64,000 nucleotides of DNA from Solen grandis (lineage: Eukaryota; Mollusca; Bivalvia; Adapedonta; Solenidae): the NCBI GenBank assembly GCA_021229015.1, contig CM037789.1, positions 36,460,469 to 36,524,468 on the forward strand. Reading direction: 5' to 3'. This document shows positions 13,517-24,712 of this stretch, in pieces. Position numbers and translations under genes: made by a program. Under the pieces are notes generated by a model. It was not told the origin of the DNA, searched no databases, and saw only the letters and a list, made by a program, of their open reading frames with translations. Each line of letters opens with the position of its first letter. Positions within the stretch are counted from its first letter, which is position 1.

Positions 13517-15797
13517 TGGAAATAAAAATCTACCGTATACCTGTACTTACGTGCTTATTCAAAGTCACATGAAGCTTCCAAAACAAGTGTCCTTTTAAAT
13601 CTTTCCGCTACGACAATCTTGTCAAATCAGAAACGAGGCCCTATCTCCCGATGTAATACGTTTTTCTATTGGTCGGAGAACCAGAATGCATCTGACTTTA
13701 TTTAGAATATTGTAGACTTTATTGACGTCTCAGAAAGGCATATGGGAGGACGTCAATAGTTTTGAGCGACATTCAATATCATTTGCTATTTTTTGGAAGC
13801 GTACCTGGTACGTTGCTTTGACCGAAAAACTGCCTCATTACAAAAAATCAACGTTGATTTTTTTTAAAGGAATTTTTCAAAAAACCATAAACTCGCACCG
13901 AAACAAAAACTTTGATTAATCTATGCACTTTTAAGAGTAATTGATATTTTAACCAAAATTGATTTTACAATTTGTGTTAACAAATCTTTATTTAATATGC
14001 GGACAAATGAATGACAAACGGGTTTCTAATTGATGATGTTGTTGTTTTTCAGTGTTAATTACTCAATATTCTTATCAGTTGACGTTATGAGTGAAGCTAT
14101 TCCTATACGGTAAGGTTGGCTTACAAGTTTGGGCATCACAGTGAACGTCTAAACTAAGAGCACTCGATCTGACTTATTTGAATCTGGCGTTTGGCATACA
14201 GCAGATTGACTTCAGTGCACTCAAATAAATAATAAATAAAACACATTTTTGTCAAACGGTGGCTTCTTTATTTGTACGCAGATAATAACCTTTCAACATG
14301 GATTTACTTTACACGTACCTCCCAAAATATATAGGTTATTTTTTCATTAAGCATGACGATTGCATTAACTGAGAGATGATGGAATCTCCTTTACGATCAG
14401 TGAATATTTTTTACGGGGCCTTTATCCATTAATTGCAGTTCTTTGAAATTGATCACACACCCCTTTGTCATTGCCTGATGAATCTGCAGTCTCTGATGCG
14501 TTTACCTTCTTCACAAATCATTTCTGTCATATCTCCAACGATATTTTAAGAATAAATCACATTCTTTCTACGCCGGATGTTTCGTACTCAAGCACATATT
14601 TTGGCATAAGAACAACACCGATGTAATTCTAGCCATACCGGTTGGATGTTTTCCTGTACAGTGTTTTTGTATTTAAAAAAAACCACTAAGGTATGTAATA
14701 AGAAAGTCAACGAATAACATATTTCATCTTTATTACCGTTGTACAGTAAATCTTGATAACTGAACCAGCTTAACCACTGAATGAGATACAAAATAATGTT
14801 GCAACAGAGCAAATTTTAGATAAAAACTGTGTTTATTAGATAAAACTGCTGTATACATCAGAGGGTTGTACCCTTTTACAGATCAGCAATATTGATAAGT
14901 CCTGACAACATTTTTACATACACAATATGTATGACTGTTTTCAGTGAATATGCATCACCATCTACTTTAAGGCAGAATCGGTCATCTACGCTAGTTTCGT
15001 AGGATAACGACGAAGGCTTCCCGCTTAACATAACACGTCATGATTTAAATTGAATTAAATTACATCGGTGGTATATAAACTAAAAAAAAAATAAAAAAAT
15101 AAAAAAATAAACTTTCATCAAGGTTCAACATTGAATTTCGTTTTTCTCAATATGACAAATATAAAAAGCAAATATATCAGCATGCATTTCATTTAGTTAA
15201 TATATTCAAGTAGTAATCTTTGTATTGTAATATAGTTTGTGACAAGCCATGCTATGAGGTCACGGAGGAAGCTGTGGAATACGACCGTAACAAAAAAAAT
15301 GAAAAAGAAAGTAAGAGAAAACATATAAAAGATCTAAAAGGAACGAATTCGTCCTAATGGTGCCGTGACCAAGATCCAGTGTAAATGTCTTCCGGGTCCA
15401 AATGTCGTGGATTTAAACCCAAGTTTTGGTAACAGGCTCACAGTACTGAATCAACAAAGGAACTCTAAAGAGAAATTTTGTTTTGTTTTTCCGATTGTCG
15501 AAATAGAATGTGTTATTAGTATATGCACCAGAGAAAAATGACATCATTGAAGTTTGTTTAGATAGAATATTGCCAAAATGAAACAGTATTCTCGTACACA
15601 GCTAAACCAATCTCATTAAAATCATATCTTAATCTGCGCTCCTCTACTTTCCACGATTAAGATCTGACAACATCGCGTTAGGGTTCACGTCAGATTGACC
15701 CTTAAAGTAATTTATATGCATAAACCAGTGCTCGATTTTAAACCAATTAAATAACGCGTTTCTAACTGACTTCGATAAAACTTTTATAACAGGGTGA

Positions 15798-15870
15798 CAA
15801 CTTGACGGGAATCGAACCCGAGGCCTTTTGCTTACAGAGCGAATGCTCTACCGAATGAGCTACCCGGCCG
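15798..15870 (-). pseudogene. tRNA-like sequence (pseudogene or SINE head)
   Basis: The D arm TAGCTCATTCGGTAGAGCA and T arm CGGGTTCGATTCCCG look intact, and the loop TCTGTAA would give anticodon TGT (Thr). The acceptor strands GGCCGGG and CAAGTTG do not pair, and the anticodon stem has a mismatch. So it is a SINE head or tRNA pseudogene, not a working gene. Confidence 0.6.
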
Positions 15871-17494
15871 CTTACACATCTATCTACCCTGTGAGATGAA
15901 TGTGGTTATTTCCCCTGGTTATACCGAACGATTCTGTAACCGCCTATTTGATTGGCTTATACAAAGGTCAATCTGAGACGACCCTCTCCAGTTAGCATAC
16001 TGAATCTGATTCAATGAGATTGACAGCTAAACATAGTTACTGCTGTAGGTGTTGTGCAAGTCACGTGTCTATATGTAATATCACAGTGTTTCATATGTAC
16101 TCAGTAAAAATATTATTTAGTATATTAATCATATTATTGACATGACATGATTTGAACAATAAAATGTTAAACTGACCTACTGGTATACGCTCATATCTAT
16201 AGACTTCAACATTTGGATTTACCGAACATGAAATGAAAACAATGATGATGATGTTGTTGTTGTTTTCTAGCTAAAGTGATGTATCATCCTTTTCGTTTTA
16301 TTCTAATTCACATGCAAACCTTAGCTCTAAGTAAATCTTGAATTTTTATATAAGATGGTATCAAACCATTAAAAGGCAGATATTTCTTAGATATTGACTG
16401 AAATTTCAACAAAAATTGTTTTGAAAAATAAATCAACATTTGTTAAATATGTATCAAATTAACATTATGACTTGAGTATCAAACTGAAATTTATATTCGT
16501 ATGAATTATACGTAAAAAAAAAGATTATTTGTAATTATTATTATTGAAGTTATTGGAGACTCAAAAAGATGAAAACGTGAAATTCTTTTGCTCTATAACA
16601 AAAAAAAAAAAAAAAAGCGAAAAAGTTAGATAAAAACGACGAAGGACAAAATCATCCTTACAAATTGACAAAAATACTGAATTGTAAATAGATTACATAC
16701 GTAAACATCATGTAAACACCGGACATACAAAATCATAACATAAATGTTGAAATTTCAAATGCTCTTATAATGATGTCACCGGAAAAGGTTCAAGTTAACA
16801 CGTGATATCACCGGTTAACAGTATCTCAGTGAATTAAAATACAATATCGCTCATTATCATCTGCAAATATCATTCGTAATGCAATATCACATGTAATTTG
16901 ATATATGAGCAAAACAACATCATTTTGCTACACAAACATCAGAGTATCTCCTTCGCAAAACATTACATTTTCACCTCGTCACTTTACGAAACATCGCTTA
17001 CATAACACACTGGAGTAAAGGAAATCTGCTTCTTCTTTTTTTTTTGTATGTTTTATATTTTATGGTTTGTAACTATAGTACCATTAACACATTAGTTATA
17101 ACAGTATACATGTTATAATAATCAAGGTATATTGATCGCACATGAACCGAATCAAAGAAGCCCGTCCCCCTCCGTTTGCACAGGTGTGCGAAATGGATTG
17201 GGATGAATCCCTGACAGGCAACAGTTCGCTGACATTAAAGGCAGAATAAGAGAATAGGCATTTTATTTAAAAAGTAAAATCGTCATCTTCTCAGATAAAT
17301 CCTGCATACTTTCAGAGACTTTCTAAATTTACACTCTTTCTACACAAAATGAGCCGTTGTTATCGCCAGGTAAACACAAAATTGATGGAAAACCGTTTTT
17401 ATCGTTGTTCTAAATTCCTTTCACCTTTATCTGATTTCAGATATTTTTTTCATAGAAATTCTTGCAATTAAATTTGGTTGTATCACACACACGC

Positions 17495-17521
17495 GCACAG
17501 AGAGAGAGAGAGAGAGAGAGG
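17495..17521. repeat. CA/GA microsatellite
   Basis: Short ACACACGCGCACAGAGAG tract continuing as (GA)n, about 140 bp before the assembly gap. Confidence 0.85.
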
Positions 17522-17662
17522 TATCCTATGTGTGACTTATACCTCAATTTGTCTGTTTTACCTCGATTTGTCTTAGTGAGGTAATAAATTCCAAGGTATA
17601 CCTCAGTATATAAATCAACATTGAAACCATTATTTCAGTCAAAAAACAAAACCAAACATAAA

Positions 17663-17762
17663 NNNNNNNNNNNNNNNNNNNNNNNNNNNNNNNNNNNNNN
17701 NNNNNNNNNNNNNNNNNNNNNNNNNNNNNNNNNNNNNNNNNNNNNNNNNNNNNNNNNNNNNN
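17663..17762. other. Assembly gap, 100 N
   Basis: A run of exactly 100 N, a conventional length for a gap of unknown size. Sequence content here is unknown. Confidence 0.99.
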
Positions 17763-18920
17763 TACAGACTCATAAACAATATATGTCAAGATACAAAAAT
17801 AGGGATGTGAAAAGCAACTTGTCAGTCCACACTTATGAATGACTGATGGTATTTCTATAAAATCATTTAAACCCTATACCTGCTCCAAAGTGGCCAACAC
17901 TGATTTTTTTTGTATTTAAAATAGCCAGAATATATCCAAAAAGAGTTAATATCAGTCATAAATGTACTTATATGAGCATACTGATCTCTATTTTCTGGCC
18001 AATAGCTCTGTAACATGGTATGCTTCCAACATGTGCTCATGTAGTATGCAACAAATATATACATAAGTATTGGTAAACTATGAAATTTCAATTTTAGCAT
18101 ATACATTGTATTTGCCTACACTTGCTTCAGAAAATACACATTTTATGAAACTGAACAGATATAAATTTAGTCAGTTTATCAATATATATGAATTAAAATA
18201 CAAATTACATTTCAACTATATGAAAATTAACATATACAGATTAGAATTTAGGTCAGTCTGTTGTGAAATTAAGTATAACATTACATTTATTAGAAAATAT
18301 TTAACTTGAAAAAATAGTAAAATTATGAATATGATGCCTATATAAGTATAAAATTCTTTCTGAGGAATATAAACCAGCCAAAGACTACCCAACGTTAATA
18401 TAAATATTTGTTCTCAATGAAATTAACAGCTAAGTCTCGCCAGAGAAGAAAAAAGAGAAGATTTTTTAAAATTTATGTTAATGATTTATCTCAATGATTG
18501 AAACTTTTAATTTATAAATATGACTTAATTGATTACCAGGGCAAGTTGCCAAGACAACAAGTTGGAGTGACATACAAGTATATGTTTTCTTTGTTGTCTA
18601 TGCAACGATTTTAATTCAAGATGGCTTTGATGTAAACAACATCCATCTAATAAAACAAATATCATTCTGCAAGGCTTGGCAAATAGGCCAAGCATTTATC
18701 TGGCACATGAACACAAATTTTCATAACTCCTAAGAGATATGACAAACAAAATATTTAATTGTTCCACATTTAAAGAGCAATTAAAGAAAACTCATTCTGA
18801 ATCTGAAAAATATAATACTTGTTAACCATGTTACTGCTCGGTGCAGCTTTGAGGAGTAGCTTCTTCTACTGCAAAATCCCGTTGCAATGGAAACAGAATA
18901 TTTGGTTGATGTCGGGATAG

Positions 18921-18989
18921 AGAAGGTTTATCCGGTGTGCGAAAAAGTTTACCTTGGCGAGCTTTAGCAGCGATCCGGATAAACCTTCT
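18921..18989. repeat. Perfect 15 bp inverted repeat
   Basis: AGAAGGTTTATCCGG at 18921-18935 is matched exactly by CCGGATAAACCTTCT at 18975-18989, with 39 bp between. TTTATCC or GGATAAA recurs several times up to about 19205. Confidence 0.8.
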
Positions 18990-19509
18990 TGATTTATCCT
19001 GCTTTTGTCTAGTTTTATCATGGTTTTAGATTATTAAAATGGTTTCATTCTTAACTTTTTCCCCCCGATAAAACAGGTTCTACATGTATTTAAGTTTTGA
19101 CGTAATGTGTGACGTAATGCCATATTTGACGTAATGACTGGAGATAGTTAAGTTTATCCGGGAAAGCTTTATCCAGCTTATAATACAGACAATAGCAGGA
19201 TAAAACATATTGAAACAATTTGTCTGAGCAACATGTCCCTGGTATCTTTTGGAATTAATTATCCAATTAACAATCTGATCCATACAAATGTCATTTCTAA
19301 AATAAAAAGATCTTCAGCGTTATAACTTGCATGTAAAAACTGAGATGAAAATAACCAAACGGACAAAATGATTATAAACCAATATTAGATCAGGTTTTCT
19401 AATATTTTGCTACTTAACTGTTCAGCCTGAGAATTATTACCAACTGCTCCTGGCTGTTCAATGGTCTAACACTGATTAAACAGTGCACTGAAATGAAACA
19501 GTTGTTGTG

Positions 19510-19687
19510 TTGTATTGGGGGTTTACCATCGCTGCGATAGTATTTCAATCATATAGCAACGTCTAGCTAATTACATGTAGAGGAAGATCCCGAGTACACA
19601 GAGGTACCCGGGTAGAACCATCGACCTACCGCAAGCCAGCTGGAAGGCTTCCTCACATGAAAAATCCAAAGTCCCTACCGGGATCAA
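19510..19687 (-). mobile_element. SINE body without tRNA head
   Basis: Same body as at 10180, ending at CCCTACCGGGAT where the tRNA-like head should begin. The head is absent. Confidence 0.7.
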
Positions 19688-20324
19688 ATGAAACAGGGTA
19701 CACTGACACAAGAACACACATGTTCAAACCCTTATTGTGAAATATTTCATTATACACCTGTGAAGGTGTAAAGTTCTGGTCAAATCAAAAACACATAAGG
19801 AGTTCACAAAAATTGTATCCTACACAGCATTGTTCAAATATAAATATAATAAGTACAAACTGAAATTCTAGAGTAAATGGACAGTATTAAGTTGACTGGT
19901 AAACATTTAAATGTTCACAGAACTGCATGTTGTATTCAACGAAAACAATGTGCACACTCAGGACACAACTTCATATTTTACAAGAGCACCACAGGGGGAT
20001 GTTATACAACCAAAATCAGGTTTGTATACACCTAACATCCCTCAAGCCATTCCTCCAGCAGGCTGTATTTTTCTTAGATCTATTATCTTTTTAGCACATA
20101 TGAAATAGGCTGAGAAATATCTTTATTATTATATTTATGAAGCTATGACAAATATCTGAAGACATGGCGACAGTGTGACAATCAGTTGTATTTATATAAA
20201 GTAATCAATAAGGCTTGTAAGAGATTGAATTTAACAGAAATATTTCAAACTGTTTCACACCTGTATCACAATGGGTAACCACACAGTAACCAAATAAAAC
20301 TGAACTTGTGTCCATACTATAACA

Positions 20325-20450
20325 AGAGTGTTCTATGAACACATTATGTCACCTGTTGAAGTGTGAGGGAAAAAAGTGTGACAAACAGAAAACGGGAAAA
20401 AATCCCTATGTGTCACCTCTGCTTACAGCAGGTGACACAAAAAGGTGTTA
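20325..20450. mobile_element. Short modular repeat, TGTGTCACC hairpin family
   Basis: Starts ACAAGAGTGTTCTATGAACA and ends TGTGTCACCTCTGCTTACA plus GCAGGTGACACA. Related copies lie at 32108, 34396 and 52966. Confidence 0.6.
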
Positions 20451-21305
20451 TTTAGATATATAGTTTCTTATGAACTCAATTCATTGAACAATTCCTTAAA
20501 TATTTTTCAAAACATTTTTCTTCCAGGACTGAACTAAATGTATATTTCCTTGAAAATAAATTGTCCTTGGTTGTCATCAATCTCCTATGCAGTTATCTCC
20601 CTTTACAGGAGAATACTATATAAAATAAAAGATAATATGAAATTTTGTGAGGAATATATTTTCTACCCTTTTTAAAATCAAAATTTCATTCATTGCAAAC
20701 AAATGATGGTTAAAATATCAAGAAACATATTTTGAAACAAAATATGAAGAATTTATCTATGAATGTTTTTGATGTCATTTTTCAAGTTTCATTACCTGAC
20801 TGTCAGTATGTCTTTGCATGATGGCAGTGATACCTGTACTGCAAGGGAGGTAACTGCTCATGGAGCTGAGTCTCCATGAGTAATGTTAAAAGCAATATTT
20901 CTAAGTCAACCTATCAAGCCATGCCAATCATGCCATGTGTAGGATTTAGGACAGATAGTCCGGTAACACACTATCAGGAAGCAGGAGAAGGAAGTTGAGA
21001 TCCAGGGTATGCGAATGTGTCGTATCTCATACGGCCTGAATATATTCAATGTTTAGGGCACTCAAAATCAAATCTTGACTTGTTATGACATTCAAAGATT
21101 AACCTTAAATAACTCCAATCACACAGAAATTGAGAATTGTCCTAGAAAATGACCAACTGTTCTAGAAAAGGGCCCAAATGACCAGAATATGCTCAGTATC
21201 CAATGAACTTGATAATGTATGTCACTTCTCAATACTATCAGAATATATAGCTTATGAACATGCTACTATTTTCAGATTTTTTTTTCTTTTTTTTTCATTT
21301 TCCTT

Positions 21306-21496
21306 AGGAGGGTAAATAGTGATATTTCAGTCATATAGTGACATCCAGGTCACAGAATAACCAGGTAGAACAACAAATCTACCACAAGTCTACTCAAAAT
21401 CTGACATGAAAAATCCAACCAACCTAGATTCAAATCCACAGTAGATAGGGGATGTGTAATTTCAAGTCAATGACCAATACCGCTCAGTCCCTAATT
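21306..21496 (-). mobile_element. Degenerate SINE of the same family
   Basis: Keeps TATTTCAGTCATATAGTGAC, CATCCAG, ACATGAAAAATCC and a worn tRNA-like head. Many substitutions and deletions mark it as old. Confidence 0.55.
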
Positions 21497-23202
21497 GGCT
21501 TAACATAATGAATACCTGTGGCGAAGGAAACTTGTCTTTTTAAATAAAACTTTAACGTATGTGCTCAAGTGAGCTACCGATTTGTGGAAAAGGGTCAACA
21601 CTCTATGGGAAACACAAATGGCCATTACTGATAAATTGCAGCAATGTGGTGTTTTCTTAATATAACATGTGCACTGGCTATTGCACAGATACAAAATTTT
21701 AAGCAAGTGACTTTTGTTTTTTATGGATAACCATGCATCAAAGTTTTGAATGTCTAACATAGGTGAAATTGCCCTAAACAAAGAAGATTCTTTGCTTGGC
21801 CTGAAGGTCAACAATGAGCAACAAATGTGGTAAAATTGAGCTCACAAAATATGGAAGGAATGTTGTGAAAAGAATGTAACATAAATGGCAATAATATACA
21901 TATCAAGGTTAACACACAAGGAACACTATAGGAAAAATAAGGATAAAACCAACTTTTAACATGCTATCTCCTTATTTCTACATATATTTTTTTTATAAAC
22001 TAAACTAATAAGTAACACTCAATGAGCACATGGCCATGATATTTCATGTACTTAAAACATTACTCACTAAAGCATTTAAATATACACACATTTTTAGGGA
22101 AAAAATATAATGTGAAAAATAATAGATTGAATCAAATGGGTTAATTTCATAATTCTTATTCTTCTTTTTAGTACAGATAATGTCTCAAAACCATTCAAGT
22201 TTATTATTAACTTAACCATAATTTGATTCAATGATGCACTTTGTACAATGAATACAGAATTTCAGTCATGAGTATTTCCCATATCATTTTAATGATGATT
22301 TGTGTGATGTTAGCATGAGGAAACAAACATAATTATATATGTGTATGATAACATAACTACAAATAAACAACCATTTCCCACAACTATACAACCGAAACAA
22401 TGAGGTCTGTCTGACCTCTAGATCAACCAGTAACGTGATTCAGCAAAAGAAGATGACTTGGTTGAAAATGCTTATGTGCATATGAAGACTTTTAAATTTT
22501 CAGTTAAATATGTGACTAATAAAGCCATTCTTCACTAGACCTTGTAAAAACTGAATCTTGAAATTCTTATTTGCCTATATTACAAGCTTTCAAGAAAAAA
22601 AAGCTTAGTTGGAGGAGTTTGAAATGCTAATATTTTGTAACAGTCATTTTCCGACAATATCTAATAAAGTAGAAATCCCACTATGGGAGGAGATAAATAA
22701 ATAAATATGGCAGGTAAAGTACACAGTAGACTGAGAAAGGATCTGGTTGTTAATTTATAAAGGCAACCACAAATACTGCTGCTTATGACCAAAACTGAAA
22801 TAGACCTACCCTTCTTATTTCTAACATTATCTCCCTTTATACACAAGTCATTATTTCTCAAATTATCTAATTATCTTCCTTGATGCACAAATTCATCTCA
22901 TATATTTTATTGGTCATATTGCATTTTTTAGAATCACATTATATTTAATAAAACTGCAAAGAACTACATTTGTACAAGCAATCAATAGATGAATGAAACA
23001 AGAAGTCAATTTAACAATTTACCACAAGTATTCTAAAATGGCAGTAGTCATCTCCCTTACAAGTACGAGAGTATAACTGTACAGTAAAGGACGTACATGT
23101 AACAGCTGCAGGAGTTTGATGTGACCACTGTATAACCTGATCAGCCTGAGAGTTGCTGCATATCAAGAAATTTGAGAACTTAAAGTTCTAATTGAGAATT
23201 GC

Positions 23203-23428
23203 TTAACCCTTTCCCTCATATAGACTCATTTTGACGCACTCAATAGGTACCACATAAAGCCTGATCTGCAGAACCTTACCAAATTTAATTATAAGTCCTC
23301 ATTTCTAGACCACTGAGGAGCAGTGAACAGCATAAAACCTGATCAGCCTGCGAGTTACTCGCAGGCTGATCTGGTTTTATGTTGTTCGCATAGGTTTTCA
23401 TGGTTTCCTCTATGAGGGTCAGGGTTAA
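23203..23428. mobile_element. TTAA MITE, piggyBac-like
   Basis: Begins TTAACCCTTTCCCTCATA and ends AGGGTTAA, with the terminal inverted repeat slightly altered at the right end. It contains the internal hairpin. TTAA targets and CCCT termini are known for piggyBac-type elements; the assignment is inferred. Confidence 0.82.
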
Positions 23429-23643
23429 GTCATATACAGCTTTTCAAAAAGCTAATGCAGTGAAAAATAAGGAATACTTGTGGAAAAAGATTAACTAATA
23501 AATCAATTTTCTCTTACATGTATATCATTGTTACTGCCATAAAATGTTAGAAAATGATGATAAAACTCCCAGCTGATGCTATACTGATGTCCATTAAAAG
23601 TTGAATGAGCATTTGGCACCAAGGCTAAGTAAAAAAAATGTGT

Positions 23644-23826
23644 GTTTCGGGCAACGGTCTCAAAAAAGTTAGGTAGGGTTGGGATTCAGTTTTGGTTTTG
23701 TTTTTTTTCCCCATAAAGTCCATTCCTAACAGTTAAAGAATCATGGAAAACGGTGGTCTCAAAATGGCCACTAAAAACTTTAGGGTTGGCAGATTTTTCA
23801 CTGGGTAGGGTCGGGTTGCCCGAAAC
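23644..23826. mobile_element. Short element with 12 bp inverted ends
   Basis: GTTTCGGGCAAC at 23644-23655 is matched by its exact reverse complement at 23815-23826. Between them a GGTCTCAAAA motif occurs twice. It is flanked by A-rich and T-rich runs. Probably a MITE; family unknown. Confidence 0.55.
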
Positions 23827-24493
23827 AGAATTTTTTTTAGACCCAAGTTATGCTGGATATATTAATGTAAAAAGTGTTTGATCTGATTCACTTATGAAAA
23901 TGCATTAAGCTGATGTACTTATGAAAATTATCAGATGATAATTTTTAGCAGATGTTGACATACTTTGAATGAATAATCAGTCCTGATGTACTCATGGAAT
24001 TGTCCTTTGATAATTTCATGCTGATGTACTCATGGAAATGTTCTTTGATAATTTAATGCAGATGTGGTCACATATCATATGCAACGTTCAAGCTCATGTA
24101 CTTTAAATGAAAATTATCATCTGATTACAAACGATTTCATTTGACGTGTCAAACTTATCAAACTATAAACTAGAATGTCTTATGTAAAAAAAAAAACATA
24201 ACGAAAGATTGAATTGAAACATATGCTTAAAAAATAAATTAAAAAAATTATGATATATCATGTTCTAGTATAAAAAAGAAACTAATAACTATACTAGACT
24301 TATATGAACTACAATTTTTATAAAAATGTAAATATAATGAACCCAGCCAAAAATATATACCACATAAAATTTCATCATGTTTGTTTCTTAAAATTCTTTT
24401 TATTTAAAAAAAATTTCTAAATTTAAGGATCATAAAAAAGCTAACAAAGATTTACAAAATAACAATCTTATAACAAATAGTCATTATCAGAGC

Positions 24494-24499
24494 TTTATT
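24494..24499 (-). promoter_or_regulatory. Candidate polyadenylation signal of SLC44A1-like gene
   Basis: AATAAA on the minus strand (TTTATT on plus), about 127 nt after the stop codon. It would give a 3' UTR of roughly 150 nt. A GT- or T-rich stretch follows. Later signals could also be used, so this is only the first good candidate. Confidence 0.5.
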
Positions 24500-24625
24500 G
24501 GTCTAATGTGAACAAAAGAGAACAGCCAACATACATGAAAATGATTGATGAAACACTATGAGGCACTGTAGCATGTATGATGCAATTTGTTCTAAAATAG
24601 ATGACTAAGTTACTATAAATAGCAA

Positions 24626-24712
24626 CTACAATCTGGCTGGTTCCGTCTCTTCTTCTGTGCCCACATCATGGCGAAGTCTGTTCAATGATTTACTGGTTCC
24701 ATCTATGAATCT
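24626..24712 (-). CDS. SLC44A1: SLC44A1-like exon N, C-terminus and stop
   Basis: 87 bp terminal coding exon, acceptor TGTTGCAG, phase 0. It encodes 28 residues, beginning RFIDGTSKSLNRLRHD and ending in an acidic tail with PARL, then TAG. It fits the cytoplasmic C-terminus of CTL1 (LMEFVENSRKAMKE) in position and character, though sequence match is weak, as usual in this tail. C-terminal splice variants are known in vertebrate CTL1; no second terminal exon was found here. Confidence 0.82.
   Translation of the reverse strand, partial: RFIDGTSKSLNRLRHDVGTEEETEPARL

Larger units (their letters stand above)
7262..13835. repeat. Tandem segmental duplication, copy 2
   Basis: Second copy of the unit, in the same orientation, immediately after copy 1. 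It ends at the same AAAAACTGCC; there copy 1 runs into minisatellite and copy 2 runs into single-copy DNA. The 30 bp array is about 10 units longer than in copy 1. The junction at 7261/7262 places the breakpoint inside or beside the minisatellite. A false duplication from two haplotypes is possible. Confidence 0.93.
13836..17662. other. Intergenic, no gene seen
   Basis: AT-rich, with several A-runs (for example 16596-16616) and one tRNA-like sequence at 15798. No open frame with family resemblance on either strand. Confidence 0.6.
17763..23202. other. Intergenic, no gene seen
   Basis: AT-rich DNA with SINE remnants at 19510 and 21306, a short modular repeat at 20325, an inverted repeat at 18921 and a 9 bp hairpin at 20857-20880. 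No coding gene supported. Confidence 0.6.

Noticed and set aside
15798..15870. Functional tRNA-Thr gene
   Set aside because: The acceptor stem strands do not pair and the anticodon stem has a mismatch.
17544..17842. Open frames spanning the N run
   Set aside because: They depend on unknown sequence being translated as X; no support on either side of the gap.
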